A DNA stretch of 64,000 nucleotides from positions 4,317,191 to 4,381,190 of the forward strand of contig CM040443.1 in the NCBI GenBank assembly GCA_022749755.1. Direction: 5' to 3'. Numbering within the stretch: position 1 is the stretch's first letter; each line of letters begins with the position of its first letter. This stretch comes from Azadirachta indica. Lineage: Eukaryota; Streptophyta; Magnoliopsida; Sapindales; Meliaceae. The notes under the pieces were generated by a model that had not been told where the DNA came from, did no database searches, and saw only the letters and a list, made by a program, of their open reading frames with translations. The translations under genes were made by a program, and so were the position numbers. This document shows positions 13,946-27,900 of the stretch, piece by piece.

Positions 13946-14538
13946 TGTTACGAGTTTTAAAATAGATTATATGTATTTGATAAATTTTAATATTAAAGTG
14001 TTTTCACTTATTTATGACTATAATAATAACAATGCAATAAAAGTTAATATTTATAACAATATAGAGCACAATTGTTGTTTCATTAAAGTGATGCAACTAC
14101 AATAAAAATTCTAAAAATTATATTAAACAAAATCGTAATTTTATTTTTGAAAGAAATATATTAGTAAATTTTTTGGTAAGATACTTTTTAATATTGAACT
14201 CTCTTTTATTTATAAAATTCATTATCAAAATTTCTTAAATTATAAAATAAGCTACTTAATTTTTTTTAGCAAATATGAATTTAATCGAGGATATAAAGTT
14301 TCTTATTACTTTTTAACGATAATTTTTAACAACGCTTCACTTCTTATCTTCAAAATTTTTTAAATACATCAATAATTTCTTAAAATATTTAATAATTACT
14401 AATTTCTCTTAAAATATTCGAGAGTAGATACAATCGTTTTACTTACTCCATGTAACAAATAAATTTAATTTATGCAAGTTGGTATATATACAAATATATA
14501 TATATTTGATACAGTAATTAATGTTGACTTTTCTTAGA

Positions 14539-14572
14539 AATAAATAAATAAATAATTATTTATTTATTTATT
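14539..14572. repeat. 34-bp perfect palindrome of AATA/TATT units
   Basis: Seventeen-base arms made of AAATA units followed by their exact reverse complement with no spacer. It lies directly before the first copy of the duplicated 2.2 kb unit. It could extrude as a cruciform. Confidence 0.9.
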
Positions 14573-15950
14573 ATGTTCATCAACAAGCTTTCAGGGTAGT
14601 TGTATAATGATATAAAAAGGTTAATTACAAATTTTTCGTGTTATGTGTTGATAATTAAGCTTCTTTTAGTATTGGATTTACGTTAATCATTACGGATTGT
14701 GATCATAATCAAAAAGTCATTTTCACCGGTCAAACTATTGCATTACCTACTTAAATCATAGCTGTGTAAACTGTAAATGGTATTTTATCTTTTGAGTCCC
14801 TAATTTCACATATTTTATTAAATTAATGTGTAAGTTATCTTATTTTATTAAATAAGCTCCTACCACTAATCTTTTATTGTTAATTATTAACATTCAATGG
14901 ATGAATGGAAAAATACATAATTATAAATATGACTACCTGCCCATTTGCCCGTTTTTTCGAAATATTTTACTAGTTGAAATTTTTTTTTAATATTAAATTT
15001 TTTTTTTAAATTTTTAGATATCATTTAGTTAATATAAGAGAATAGTTTTTAGAAATTAAAAAATAAGTTTTCTTTATACTTATTAATAATAAAATTTTTT
15101 AGACTTTTTAAAAGGTAAGATTAACCGTGATATTTCTATATTATTTTAAAAATTTTATATTATTTATTTAATATAAAGTTTAAAAAGTTATTTATTAAAA
15201 TAATTATTCAAATTTTATTAAAAGTTACTTGTAATAATTATAATAATTAATAAAATTTTGCCAAAAATTCTTGATATGAAAACTCTACTGAAAAAAATTT
15301 ATTACAAAAAATTCTAATTGAAAAGATATGCTAAATAGACGCTTGATATGATTTGTCCGTTACTCAAAAATAACTTTGTAATATTAACTGTTCCTAGATA
15401 AGAATTTATTGAGAATAGGAAAAAAGTTATTCTACTTATATTAGGAGAAATTGTTGATATATCTTATTTTACTTGTTTTATTGTTTTTATCATAATTTTA
15501 AAAATCTTATCTATTAAAATAATTATACAATTTTTACTAAAAGGGTATTTTACAACCAAATTTAAGAATTAAACACACCGAATTATTTTTATTTTTTTAT
15601 CAAAATTTACATATTAACGAATGAATAGGAATTTATACAAATATTTTTAAAACTAATAAAAGTAAAATATACATTTAACTCAAATTTAGAGATATATATG
15701 ATTTTTTTTAAATAAAAGAGCATACTCGACTCAAGCTTCTTAGGTTCACATATTATTTTTATTTTTTTTTTATAACACTATCTATGGGGTTCGGTTGTTG
15801 TTGCAATCATGACTTAATACAGAGTCCTAACGTACAGGCTTTTTCTTTCTGATTATTCATAAGCAATTGATTATACAATTAAAGATAAAAAGTACATTAA
15901 ACAGTTTAATTAACTATTTAATTTAAATATTTAATCCCACATGGGGTATG
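14573..15950. repeat. Diverged intergenic duplication, copy A
   Basis: Matches copy B (16750-18300) in the same orientation over several blocks: the start (GTTCATCAACAAGCTTTCA against GTTCATCACCAAGCTTTCA), a block with TTAATCATTACGGATT and CATTTTCACCGGTCA, a block around GAGTCCCTAATTT, and an end block (GGTTGTTGTTGCAATCATGA against GGTTGTTATTGTAATCATGA). The order is conserved. No reading frame spans it. Either an old tandem segmental duplication or two copies of an unidentified element. Confidence 0.75.
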
Positions 15951-16749
15951 ATTAATGATTTCAATGATTCTAATCTTTTCTATTTTTTTCTTTAGATATG
16001 TTTGTTTTAGGATCTCTTAGCGTCCAACGAGTAATGTTCTCTGAAAAACAATGCTTGAAGACTGTAAAAATTATTAAAAGACATATACACCCTTAAAATT
16101 TAGTTAAAAAACATTTTAATTTCATTAATTTTAAAGATACTCTTCTAGATTTTGATCGATTGAAGGATTTTATTCGTTTGAATGGTTTATTTGTTTTTCT
16201 TTTATGATTATTATAATATTCTCTTAATTACAGTTATTTTTATAGTTAAATATACTATATTATTTTTATTTTTGTTTTTAAAATTCATGGAATAAATTAA
16301 AAAATAATTATTATGTCTGTATTATTCAAATCTTAAGAACGCATGTCATTTTTTATAAAAATTATACTATATATTTATATTTGAAGTCATTAATAATGGA
16401 TATTTTATTATTTATAAATTTTAATTATTAATATTACATTGCATGAATACTTTAAAATTATATGTATTAAATGTAATTTTAATTATTAGAAGTATTTAAA
16501 TTTGATAATTTATTAATAATATAAAAAAAAATATTTAAAGTTAAGAGTTATTGATTTATCTCGGAAGAGATATATAAATTAGATAATATGAATTTAAAAT
16601 AAAATAAAATATGGATGTTGACAATATTCACTTCCTTATACTAACAAGAGGTAAAGGATTCAATTCATTTTTTCCCGTGTTTACGGTTTCACGGTAATTA
16701 ATTGCTACTTTTTATTAAATAAAAACAATCACTTATTTTTTTATTAATT

Positions 16750-18300
16750 ACGTTCATCACCAAGCTTTCAAGTCGTTGGATGAGATGATGACGATGACGG
16801 CGATGATGATATAAAGGTTAATTAAGCGAATCAAATGCTGACAAATTGCAATTTTGTCCTGATATTATATTCTGATAACTGATAAGCTTGTTTTAATGCT
16901 GGATTTAAGTTAATCATTATGGATTAAAATCATAATCAACGTCATTTTCGCCGGTCAGATTATAGCAATCCATATTGATGATGGGCATTTGTACGGTATT
17001 TTATCATTTAAGTCCCTCATTTAATATGTTGTATTAAATATGTATCATAATTTAACGTATTCTATCAAATAAATCCCCACAACTAATTTTTATCATTAAT
17101 TATTGACCGGCAATAGATGAATAAAAGAATAAACAATTTTAAACTCAACTACAAGTAGATACCTTCTATTAAAATATTGGAAAAAAGTTTGTAGGGTTGA
17201 TTAGTATTATATAAGTGCTAAATTAAAAAATATAAACACCTATTTATGTATCTAATTATTCAGGTATACATACCATAGATTTATATTCACAATATGTGAG
17301 AAATTTGCTCTCATGATATTTTTCCTTAAGTTAAAGAGAAAATTCTCTCAAAAGTCTATGGGAGAATTTGAACTTAGGACCTCTCTTTGGGTGGCTTGAA
17401 TTAAGAGAAAATCCTCCTAAGTATCTTTAGGGAATGTGAGCTTAGGACCAACCCAAAGCTTTTGTGGCAATTAACATATAATTATATACTAATTTAAATA
17501 AAACTTGAAATGTTGTAGGGTACTGCTACATGTCTTAATGGATTTTTTAGAAATAATAAAAAAATATTGAGACACATAATTGCTATAAAAATTCAACGTC
17601 TTCTCTCTAATAGTATAGATTTGTAATTAGTCACCTAACAAATAGTTGGCAAATGACGAGTTCGAGTCCCACGTCCATAGACACCTCCTATCATTTGTGT
17701 GAACAATAATCCTTCTTCGTAAGTGCGTAAGATTTTTAAGATGTAATATAACAATAATAATGCAAATTTTCATAAACATTATAGTATTAATATATCATAG
17801 TTAAAAAAAAAACCTTAAATTGAGTAAGAATCAAGATACGAAAATTTTGTTAGAACTTATCCCATTTGTTAATGATTAGACCTAAAAGATTATAAAAAAT
17901 AAAAAACACAAAATGAGAAACCCTTTTCTCTCATTTGACAAGAAAAAGAAAGTGAAGTAAAAAATTAATTTGAAGACTCAACCAACAAAAATGACCAAAT
18001 GTTGGCTAGAAAGCAAGAAGCCCCACGAATTCCCACCTCACCAACAGCTTTTGATTCTAATTGGCTGATGAAAATTAATAAATAAAAAACTCAATTCAAG
18101 CCTCTTAATTAGGTTGGTATGTCAAATTGTTGTTTTCAATTTTTATACCGCTATCGGATTATGTTGGTTGTTATTGTAATCATGATTTAATGCATAGCCC
18201 GAAAGTCTGGGCTTTTTCATTCTAATTATTCAACAGGAATTGACTATTTGATTTTATACATTTAATTAAAAAATATAATTAACTATTGAATTACCCTTAA
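16750..18300. repeat. Diverged intergenic duplication, copy B
   Basis: Partner of copy A about 2.2 kb away, with the same block order. It carries extra sequence at roughly 17200-17720 that has no counterpart in copy A and includes tRNA-promoter-like pieces (GAGTTCGAGTCCC near 17659, and a reverse-strand version near 17362). This suggests an insertion after the duplication. Confidence 0.72.
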
Positions 18301-18780
18301 ACGTAGCTCGGCCGGTATGGGGACATGCTACACTCCTAAATTTTCTAAACAATAAGCAAATCCAAATTAGTGTTAATTTTAATCACAATAAATATTAATA
18401 AAAGATTTTAATTAATATATGTATATATAATATAAATAAAAAAATATTTTATAAGACATTATAAAACTTTTTACTATTTAACCAAATAATGAATAGAAAG
18501 GATAGAAAAATAATGGTTGATAATTTTTTTTTGTATGAGATAGTTTGGATAAATAATGTAAATGAAATATTTTAAAATTTTAAAATTGAGATTATATTTG
18601 TAAGTTATAAATAAAAGAGGAAAATAACTTTTTATCGTTTTTTTAATTTTAGATTAATGTAAGAATTCTATCAAAAATAATTTTTGGATAAATATTTTAT
18701 ATAAAAGTACACTTTATTTTTTGAAAATTGCCGCAGTTTTTCTCAAAAGTGCAAAATTTTATTTCAGCATTGCATTAAAC

Positions 18781-18982
18781 GGGCCCATGGCTTTTCGATT
18801 TTGGAGTCTAGTAAGCCCAGCCCATCTCGGCCCGGCTCAGCCAACTGCGTCGCCAGGGTTTTAAGGCTGTCAGCCCTATTCACACCACATTACTGGTAAA
18901 ATTGCAGACAAACATCAGCACCAAGACCTTAGCAGAATCAAATTAAAAAGCGCGAAAGTTTGTTACTTTCAAACCACGCGCC
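18781..18982 (+). promoter_or_regulatory. CPSF73-II promoter and leader
   Basis: Just upstream of the start codon is a short GC-rich window with GGGCCC at 18781-18786 and overlapping AGCCCA elements at 18814-18824 (TGGGCT on the other strand, the 'site II' type found in promoters of plant housekeeping genes). No convincing TATA box is seen. The start sits in CGCGCCATGGCC, a favourable context. Confidence 0.55.
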
Positions 18983-21900
18983 ATGGCCATTGAATGCCTC
19001 GTCCTCGGTATAAATCCTCGATATTTCTTTTGGTCTTTTCTTTTATTGAATCTTCATGTGCTTTAAATATCGCATACTAGTCGTTTTACTTTTCTTTGAT
19101 TTTCGTTCAGGAGCTGGACAAGAAATAGGCAAGAGCTGCGCGGTAGTGACGATCAATGGCAAGCGAATCATGTTCGATTGCGGGATGCATATGGGCTACG
19201 ACGATCACCGCCGATACCCCGATTTCTCTCTCATCTCTAAATCGCGAGATTTTGATAATGCTATTGATTGCATCATCATCACTCACTTGTAGAACTCTAT
19301 ACTTGTCCTTTTTTTTTTTTTTTATAATTTTCTTGTTTGCTTGTTCTTCATTTTCTTTGACTTTTCTGTTCAGTCACCTGGATCATGTTGGGGCTCTTCC
19401 TTTCTTCACTGAAGTGTGCGGATATAGAGGACCTATATACATGACTGTAAGTTCTATCAGGTGCTCGATGAAATGTTTAGTTTGTTTTTGGAATTTAAGT
19501 ATAAATTTCTTTCAGTCAGTGAAAACGCAAAACCTAGTTCAGATTACTTCTTTTTGGGGGTTAGTATAGTTGTTTCTTGTTAAATCTGTGTAGCACTACA
19601 AATATTGCTAGCTTAAGATTGAGGTACAAATATATGACTAGGCTATGTCTGGTATTGCTATTCTACTTCACTTTGAAAGTACAAACAATTAAGGTATTTG
19701 ATAACACCAACGATTAGTAGGGACCACTCATTTTAACACTTATATTTGACATATAATGATTTTATTTCACAACAGTTGTAGATTAAAAAGTCACAGCACT
19801 TTAATCCCAAACAAAGCCTAAGTTTGGTTTCTCTCACTCTTCAATCCATCTTCTTTTGTTTTGTTGTTCAGTATATTTTATGTGAGAACATTGCTTCTGA
19901 ATTTATTAGGATTATTTTTGGTTTAATCTAAATAATATCGTCCTTTCTTATGGATTTATGCTTTTGAAGAAAAAATGCAAGCTCTTTATTTCAATTTTTT
20001 GCCACTCACAACTATCTCCGGCTTATTTGGTGCAATCAATTTTGTGACAAAATCTGATAGCCAAAATTTTAGTAGATGGCAATTGAAGCTTGTTAAATTG
20101 AATGTGTTTTGATCTAATTTGTTCTTGTATATAATAAAAAAAAGTATTTGTCCTGTGCCATCTGGGTCGTGCTATTTCCATTTTTCTTGCAGTGAATAGT
20201 TTGATTTGATTCTTATGTGTTTTAGGCTTGTTGGATGGTTTGCATGTGGGCTTCTTATCTCATGCTTGTAATGTCTTCATTAGTGGTCTGATCATGAATG
20301 GCATTGGAAATATATATCGAAGGGTTTTGATTAAAATAATATCTGCTGCAGTATCCTACAAAGGCGTTGGCTCCTTTGATGCTGGAGGATTATCGAAAAG
20401 TTATGGTTGAGCGAAGGGGTGAAGAAGAGCAGTTTACTTCTGATAATATTGCAGAATGTATGAAGAAAGGTACATATATTTTCACTTTTTCCAATGTATA
20501 ACTTGTAATAGACCTGTCAATTTTTATGAGGTCAGGCATACTTAATTGAAGATTTCCGTGATACCATGTTTGTGGCTGCATTCTACCTGGGTGATTTTGG
20601 GTTGCTACCTTGTTCTTTTTTTTTTTATTGAGACCTGTAAGCAAGTGTGCACTCAATTCTGTGATATCACTAGAATCTTTGTTTGAAATTGATCCATATG
20701 GCAAACACTAGTTTTCTTCCTTGTTATTTGTCAATCTTTGAGTAATGATGACTCAGGTTTGCATTTAACTTCTGATTTTCACTTTGTTGTAAATAAGGAT
20801 CTTACCTTTTTCAGTTGAAGAGTGAAGATTGTTTTTCTTGCCAGAATTGATGTGTATAGATATTATTTTTCTTGCAATCCCTAATTTTGTACCCTCTATG
20901 GTTATTGAAAATGACTTTTGACATACTGGAACTATGCTAATGTAGATTTCTGCCTAATATTTGTTCTCCTACCCGTCTTAAATTATGTTGGCTTAACTAG
21001 TTCCTCATTGCAGTTATAGCGGTGGACCTGAAGCAGACTGTGCAGGTTGACAAAGACCTTCAGATCCGTGCCTATTATGCAGGGCATGTAAGATTTTTGA
21101 ACTTCATAGAATGGACTTTCCAAACAACTTTTTCCTGAGTTTATTGCCTTAAAAAATTGTTTAAACTGTTCTACAAATGGGCTGTGAAATCGATGTTCTA
21201 TCTTATTTAGGTGAGACTTGATTATGCAATACTAGGGGCATGCAATGGCCCGTGATAGGCTCAAAGCTTGATTATGTGCTTGAGAATCAGCTGTGCATAA
21301 TTGTTGGCCTTTAGTGCTTTACTGATCTATCTTGCTGCTTTCCTATACAAGAAAACATGGTGTGAAATATTGAAGCACCAACTTGGTTAGGATCCTTTTG
21401 AAAATGATTAGGTATAGTCTGGTCCAAGTATCATAGTGAACTTTGGGGTCATGGTGTTGAACAGTTTATGGTGCAACATTTGTCATGGTTAGCCTGCTCA
21501 ACACTCTTAGAATTTTACTTTTGCATACATTTTGATGTTTATGCATCAAAAGTGTATGAAGAGTGTAATATATATGAGAAAGCATGTTTGGCTCCCTTTT
21601 CTTAGATATGCTTGTTAGACACATCTATGGTTTTCATAGATATATTTCTTATTAATTTCTGATGTTTCTTTTCACATATAGTATTAGAGTTCTTTAACAT
21701 AATACTTCCACTGTTGAGTTCCTTGAATGTTATTCATCATTAACCTTGAGAATGCAAGCAATCTTGTTTGTCTATGTAGAATGTTTTCCGTGTTGTCAAT
21801 TTAACAGTTCTTGCTTTATATTTTCAAGGTACTTGGAGCAGCAATGTTTTATGCGAAGGTAGGGGACTCTGCTATGGTGTACACCGGAGATTATAATATG

Positions 21901-24900
21901 ACACCAGATAGACATCTTGGAGCTGCTCAAATTGATCGACTGCAGCTGGACCTTCTTGTAACAGAGTATGCATAATTCATTATGGAATCCATGTCTGTAG
22001 ATTGTAAAGTTGTTTGTGTACTCCCATTTGCAATGGAATGGAATAAACACTATGCAACAGGGCAAAGTTGAGCAGGAAAACCTTCAATGTATTAAACGTG
22101 TGGTGTGTCTTACCTCAGTAAAATGATGCAATCTTATCTTATTCATTAATTCTTATGCCATAAGGAGACAATTGTAGAATTTTTCCAGCCTGGTTGGAGT
22201 TGCCTCATTCTCAAAAAAAGTATTCTTAGGAGGCTAGTAACGTGTCTACAATCTATTGTAGCTAAACAAAATGTTAGTTTTAAGTGGCATTCTATTTTTA
22301 AATTTGTTTAGGATCATTTTTTAATTTTTCAAATGATAGAAAATCAAATTGTCGCATATGAAAATTTTTCGCGTTGCTGTATAAACAGTAAAAGTTAGAT
22401 GTGGATAGTTCAATTTTTATATATTCCATATCCAGAATAATTCTGAAGATCATGAGGAATTGCTACTCTGCGTAAGACCATTTTTCATTCATTTGAACAT
22501 AACTAGAGTTCTGCGGTGTATTTAAATTGCTTCAGCAGCCAATAAGGTCTTTTTGCTTGGGTATTGAGCTTAATCAGATTTGCATATTCAACTCTAGATT
22601 TCTGATATGAGAACCTTAAATTCAGAACTAAACTACCATAACTTTCAGTTATGGAACTCTCTCTTTACCTTTTCTTACCATTGAATTTGCTTAGTATTTC
22701 AGTTTATTTTTTTACAGATTTTATGACTCTTCCATTTTTTATTGATTGGATTATGCTATTATTTGTTTTCTGTTTGCTGCAAGCCTTTCTAGTTCTAAAC
22801 CATTTGTGCACAATGAGTTGAAGGTAGATTTTGTTTATAGTGCTTACTTGTGGTTGTTCATCAGAAGTCTCACATAGGACAAGTGAGTTTCTGTTAGATT
22901 CTCAAGTGAAACCCCTTTTGACAGAACTCCAGAACTCGACTACGAACTTACCTTCTGCTCTAGGGTTTAGTTTCATCAATATCTTAAGTTCTGTGTTGGG
23001 ATGAGGAGATTTTCCTTCTTTATATTAAATATCATTGCCCATTCACTTGGACATTTGTTTTATGACCAGTATCTTTCTTCTGTTGTCCAATTAAAGCACG
23101 TTAAACATCAAATTTTTATTTCGTTTTGGATTTTTATCTCTTAAATAAATTATGTTTAGTTATTTAAAGTAGTTTATCTTTAAAGATGATTTATGTTAGT
23201 GTTATGTTGGATAGTATATTCAACGATCAACTGTTAAGCTTTTTGTTGGTTACACACAATTGTATACCCTAGACTATCAAACTGGTTTTGTTGGGATGAT
23301 GTACACATTATCTTCATGTGATAAGATTTCTGCACCAGGTCCACATATGCAACCACAGTACGAGATTCAAAATATGCTCGGGAGAGGGAATTTCTAAAAG
23401 CTGTATGTCAATGACACTACTACTCTAACCTCGATTACTCATTAGATAATTTATTTTCATTGCTTTTAGTCCTTTGTTTCTTTTAACTGACTGTATCTGT
23501 CTAATAGTAATTTATTTATCCTGCAAAATGTGCTAATATATGAAGAAAAAATTTAATGTATGCTGCAGGAAGCTCCCTGAGATCGTTCCGATGTTCCCCA
23601 TCAAATATATGAATTTAAAAATTTTAACATTGTGGTGTTTCTACCCCCCAAACAGCCTGTAAAAATTGTAGAATGGTGACACTGCCTCATGTATAATGCC
23701 CTTTTTTTCTCAAAATTTTGTGTGATCTTATAAAAATAATTGAATAGCAAATGAATGCAATTTTATCAAACAGATGTGAGCTAAATATTTTATTGAGTTG
23801 GCCTCATTAGTCTATGTTTCATTCTAATAAGACTTCAAAAGCAGGCATGGCTGATCCAAAATATCAATCATATGATGGATTAGAGAACTGAATTTTATGT
23901 TGAAGTTCCTCTTTCTCTCTTTATGGTTCTCTTTGCCTTGCTCTTGCTCTCTTTTTCTTTGGCGCTAAGTCCTGCATAAACCTTTAAGATTATTTAAATA
24001 AAATGGTTACTCTCTTTGGAAATGCATGTCTGTGAAAGGCTAGATTACGGCTGTTAGCTTGTTTGTTATGCATTATCGGCTTGCCTTTGGTACTACTCTG
24101 ACTTCTATTGTTCTTAGCTTCTATGCTGTGTTGGAAACTATTATTGGGATTCCCTTCCATTGTTAATAGTTTGCTACTCTTTTGAAAAATCTTATCAGGT
24201 GCATAAATGTGTTGCTGCTGGAGGAAAGGTGCTTATTCCTACATTTGCTCTTGGAAGAGCTCAGGTGTTCTCATCTTGTGAACCTCTTATTTCATTTTTT
24301 AGAACAACATAAATTGTGTTTGAATTTCAGTATATGTTTATGGCTTCATTGTTGGGGATTTTAAGATTAACAAACTTGTCTTACCATTGCTATATGTGGG
24401 AAAATTAGTTATATATGGAATTAAACAGCAGTCGTGCTTGTAAAATTCTGTGTAGTTGTGTCTTCCAAGCTTATTTTCAGCCTTCAATCTATATTCCTAG
24501 GTATCCTCATATTTAGTTCCATTCTGCCAAGAGGTAATTATTTTTTCTCTTAGTTTCCATTTTTCTTCATCTTCTAAGTAGAAAAGATATACAATAGATG
24601 AACGTCAATTGGGTTAAAAGTAGAAAAAGCAATCCATTGCATTTGAACTGATAGGAATTGATACTAGGATTTTTCATTGTGTTTTTGTCCTGTTGCTTTT
24701 ATTGGTTTTTGAAAATTGTTTCTCAGTTTCCCTTGAAGCCAATGATGCTTTAGAACAATTGGACTATTTTCTTCATTGCAAAGCAATACATGGGTTGCAT
24801 TTAAAACAAAGAATGGAGTTTTGTTTCGTAAATCTCGAATTGTATCCTTCTGTTTTGTTTTCTTGAAATTCATCAACTGTCCATTTTAGTATCCAAAGGG

Positions 24901-27900
24901 CCTTTCTAAGATGCCTTGGATCTAGTCCAGTTAATTCATTAATTTATTTGCAGAAACATATTATTCACGTCAGAGGACTAGAGGACCCTGTCCACATTCT
25001 TCTCATAAGATGCATTGGGCCTTTCTAAGATGTCTTGGTCATCCCCCTGACCTCCCAATGTAATTAACTGATAAATTCTAGGGCATCCTCTGGTTGTTCC
25101 TAAAAACAACTGCTATTTTCTAGAACCTTTGAGTAGGTGACCCTTGCTGTAGAATCTTGTATATTTGTCAAGGATAACAAAACAGAGTTGTTTTCAAATT
25201 TTATGGAGTTGTTTACGTATTCCACAATGCATTTTTTCTATCCTAACATGCACTTGTTTTGAAATATTATGATTATCGAATTTCATATTTTCATTTACTA
25301 AATTATGTGACACATTCATTCATCTCCATGTAGGTTATATATATTATGTCAAAGCTACTACTTGCTAATCTTAGGCATTTAGGATATTGCAATACAAAAT
25401 TCACTGCCGTGATGAACGAGTAGTTATGAATGAGAACAGTTCTAAATGTCTACTGTGGTTCATAAATCACAGGAGTTAGTTTAGATGGATTTGTTTGTGC
25501 TTTGGAAACCACTGGTAGATGGCTTTATTTGTGCTTTGAAAACCACTGGCTGTTCGACTTGTGTCAAGTTAGTAGCTTCAGTAAAAGAGTAAGCGAACCT
25601 TATCAGAGTTAGGTACTGTCTCAATTTCTCTCTCTTTGTGCTTCTTTAACTTAATTTCATCAGGAGCTATGTAATTTACCTGAAGAGAGTTTATGCCCTA
25701 AGACTAACATTCTGTTTCTTTCTAAAATTAGATATACTGACATGTCTTAGATACTTGCACATCTAAGAAGTTCTTGCTCTCTCATTTTTCTTTCCTAGTT
25801 TACTTCATTTCTTAAGAAGCTGGACATTTTACCTTAGAGACTTTATGACTTGACTAACATTCTGTCTTTTCATAAATTTAGATATACTTGTAAGTCATAG
25901 ATGCTTCTGCATGTCTCAGAAATTATTTTACCTTTATAGATATCAATTGCTTCATGATTTGCAATGTTTATGCCCTGCCCTACGAGAACTGGCATTTTCT
26001 CCCTTAAATTTTTGTTAGACAGAGAATCTCAGATTGCTTTGAGAGGGTCTAAAACATGCCCTAGCTTTTTTTTCTTTTGTATATCCACACATTATATGAC
26101 TGTCTCTTTGTTTGGTGCATCGAGAATAGTCACAGTTTTATATGTGCTGTAGAATATTACTATGTAACAGTTGAACAAGCTTTTTCATCTTTATTTATTC
26201 ATTTTTCTTTCTGATAATACTCCGAATTAATATGTAGGAACTCTGCATATTGTTGGATGATTACTGGGAACGCATGAATTTAAAAGTGCCTATTTACTTT
26301 TCAGCAGGTTTGCTCCTGTTCTTCTAGTTTCATTATTATTTCTCAACCAGCTTATTATGAAATACTTGGTGTCTTGACTTGTCATCAGGATGCATCTAAT
26401 GTGAACTTAACAACTTATCAAGACCTATAAATGCTTTAGTGGATTTTTACCGTGAGGATTTTTTGTCCAAGGCATTGAAAATTCTATCACTAGGAAGTGT
26501 TAGCATTAAATTCAAATATACAAGATTAGCACAATGCTACCAATGAATTCATTGGGCAAGAAGTAGCCATAATCCTGCATGTAAGTAGATTGAAATTTGA
26601 ACACAAAAAACTGCAAAGTTTCGATCAGTATGATTAGCAGCATCAGTTCAGTATAGGTGTACTACTTAAGGTGCAACTTCCCTGGATATGTATATGGTGG
26701 GAATCCATCTTTAGTTGCTCTGTTTTCTTTGTTAACCTCTTGAAAGTGGATCTGATTTGCTAAGGGCCTTTTTAATGCTTGCAGTTCACCAAAAGCAGAC
26801 CTTTCTGAGACTTCAGAAAAATATCCTGTATGTGTAATGAAGTCAATCAATCAGTCAACTCTCAAAATGATGGATGAACACAAGTAATCCCAAAATGAAT
26901 GACCATAAGTTTTTGCATGCATTGAAATTGGCCTAGTTATTTGATGGTGAAAGTTGACTAGTCTATGAAAAGCTTCTCTTAGTTTCTCTTCTGTAGGGAC
27001 ATTTCCACTTTTTTAAAAACATTGGGCAGTAATATTTCTGACTTCAGCTGATGATTGGATTCTTTATTTTTTGTTTTCAGGTTTGACCATTCAAGCCAAC
27101 ATGTATTATAAAATGCTTATTAGTTGGACTAGCCAGAAGGTCAAAGAGACGTATGCCACGCATAATGCATTTGATTTCAAAAATGGTACACGTGTTCATT
27201 TCATTTTCTTCTGGTGCTTAGCAAGAACATGGAGCATTGTTTTATGGAGATTGTAGTTAGTCAAGAATTCTGAAACTCTCTTGCATCCTTCTCATATTTG
27301 TGACTCTGATGGCTAATATTGATGATTTAACATTGCTGTTTTATATTTGATTAAAATTTGTGACTTTGCTAGTCTAATCCATGACCCTTAGATCATTTAT
27401 ACCCTCCCTGTTGGTGAATGAGCTTTCTCTAGTCTAGCTCTGCATTTGCTTATCTCAAATGTGTGTCTCTACATTTGTATTCTACAACACAACTAAAGAG
27501 GTTACAGCTCTATCTTTCTACATTATGTCTTCATCACTACTGGTGGTGCATTATATCATTTTAGGTATGCAATATCATTAATGGAGTTGTATGCAGCATT
27601 CTAATTAGTGCCAGATATATAGTAGCAACTATGTGGAATAAATTTATCCCTACAAGATAGTTGTTGCCCGAATGGTCACATATCTTTCTTATTTGGGTTT
27701 GGATGTTGCAGTTCGCAATTTTGACCGTTCTCTGATAGATGCTCCTGGACCTTGTGTTCTCTTTGCCACTCCTGGGATGATTAGCGGAGGATTTTCACTT
27801 GAGGTTTTTAAACACTGGGCTCCTTCGGAAATGAATCTGATTACATTGCCTGGGTAATATTACTATTTCTAATGTTTCAGCTTAACTTATGCAGATAACC

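Larger units (their letters stand above)
5331..14500. other. AT-rich gene-free stretch
   Basis: About 9 kb with very low G+C, long poly(A)/poly(T) runs and no coding gene I can support. Short islands of higher G+C occur at 6226-6438, 9896-10126 and 10630-10830; each holds a short reading frame without recognisable product. Box-B-like fragments (GTTCGAG type) and general transposon decay are likely, but no complete element with termini could be delimited apart from the repeats listed separately. Confidence 0.6.

Noticed and set aside
17640..17710. tRNA gene at the GTTCGAGTCCC motif
   Set aside because: No cloverleaf can be drawn and no A box is placed correctly; a SINE fragment is more likely.
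19156..19569. 137-codon plus-strand frame across CPSF73-II exons 2-3
   Set aside because: Reads in the wrong frame and runs through an intron with a poly-T tract; a shadow.
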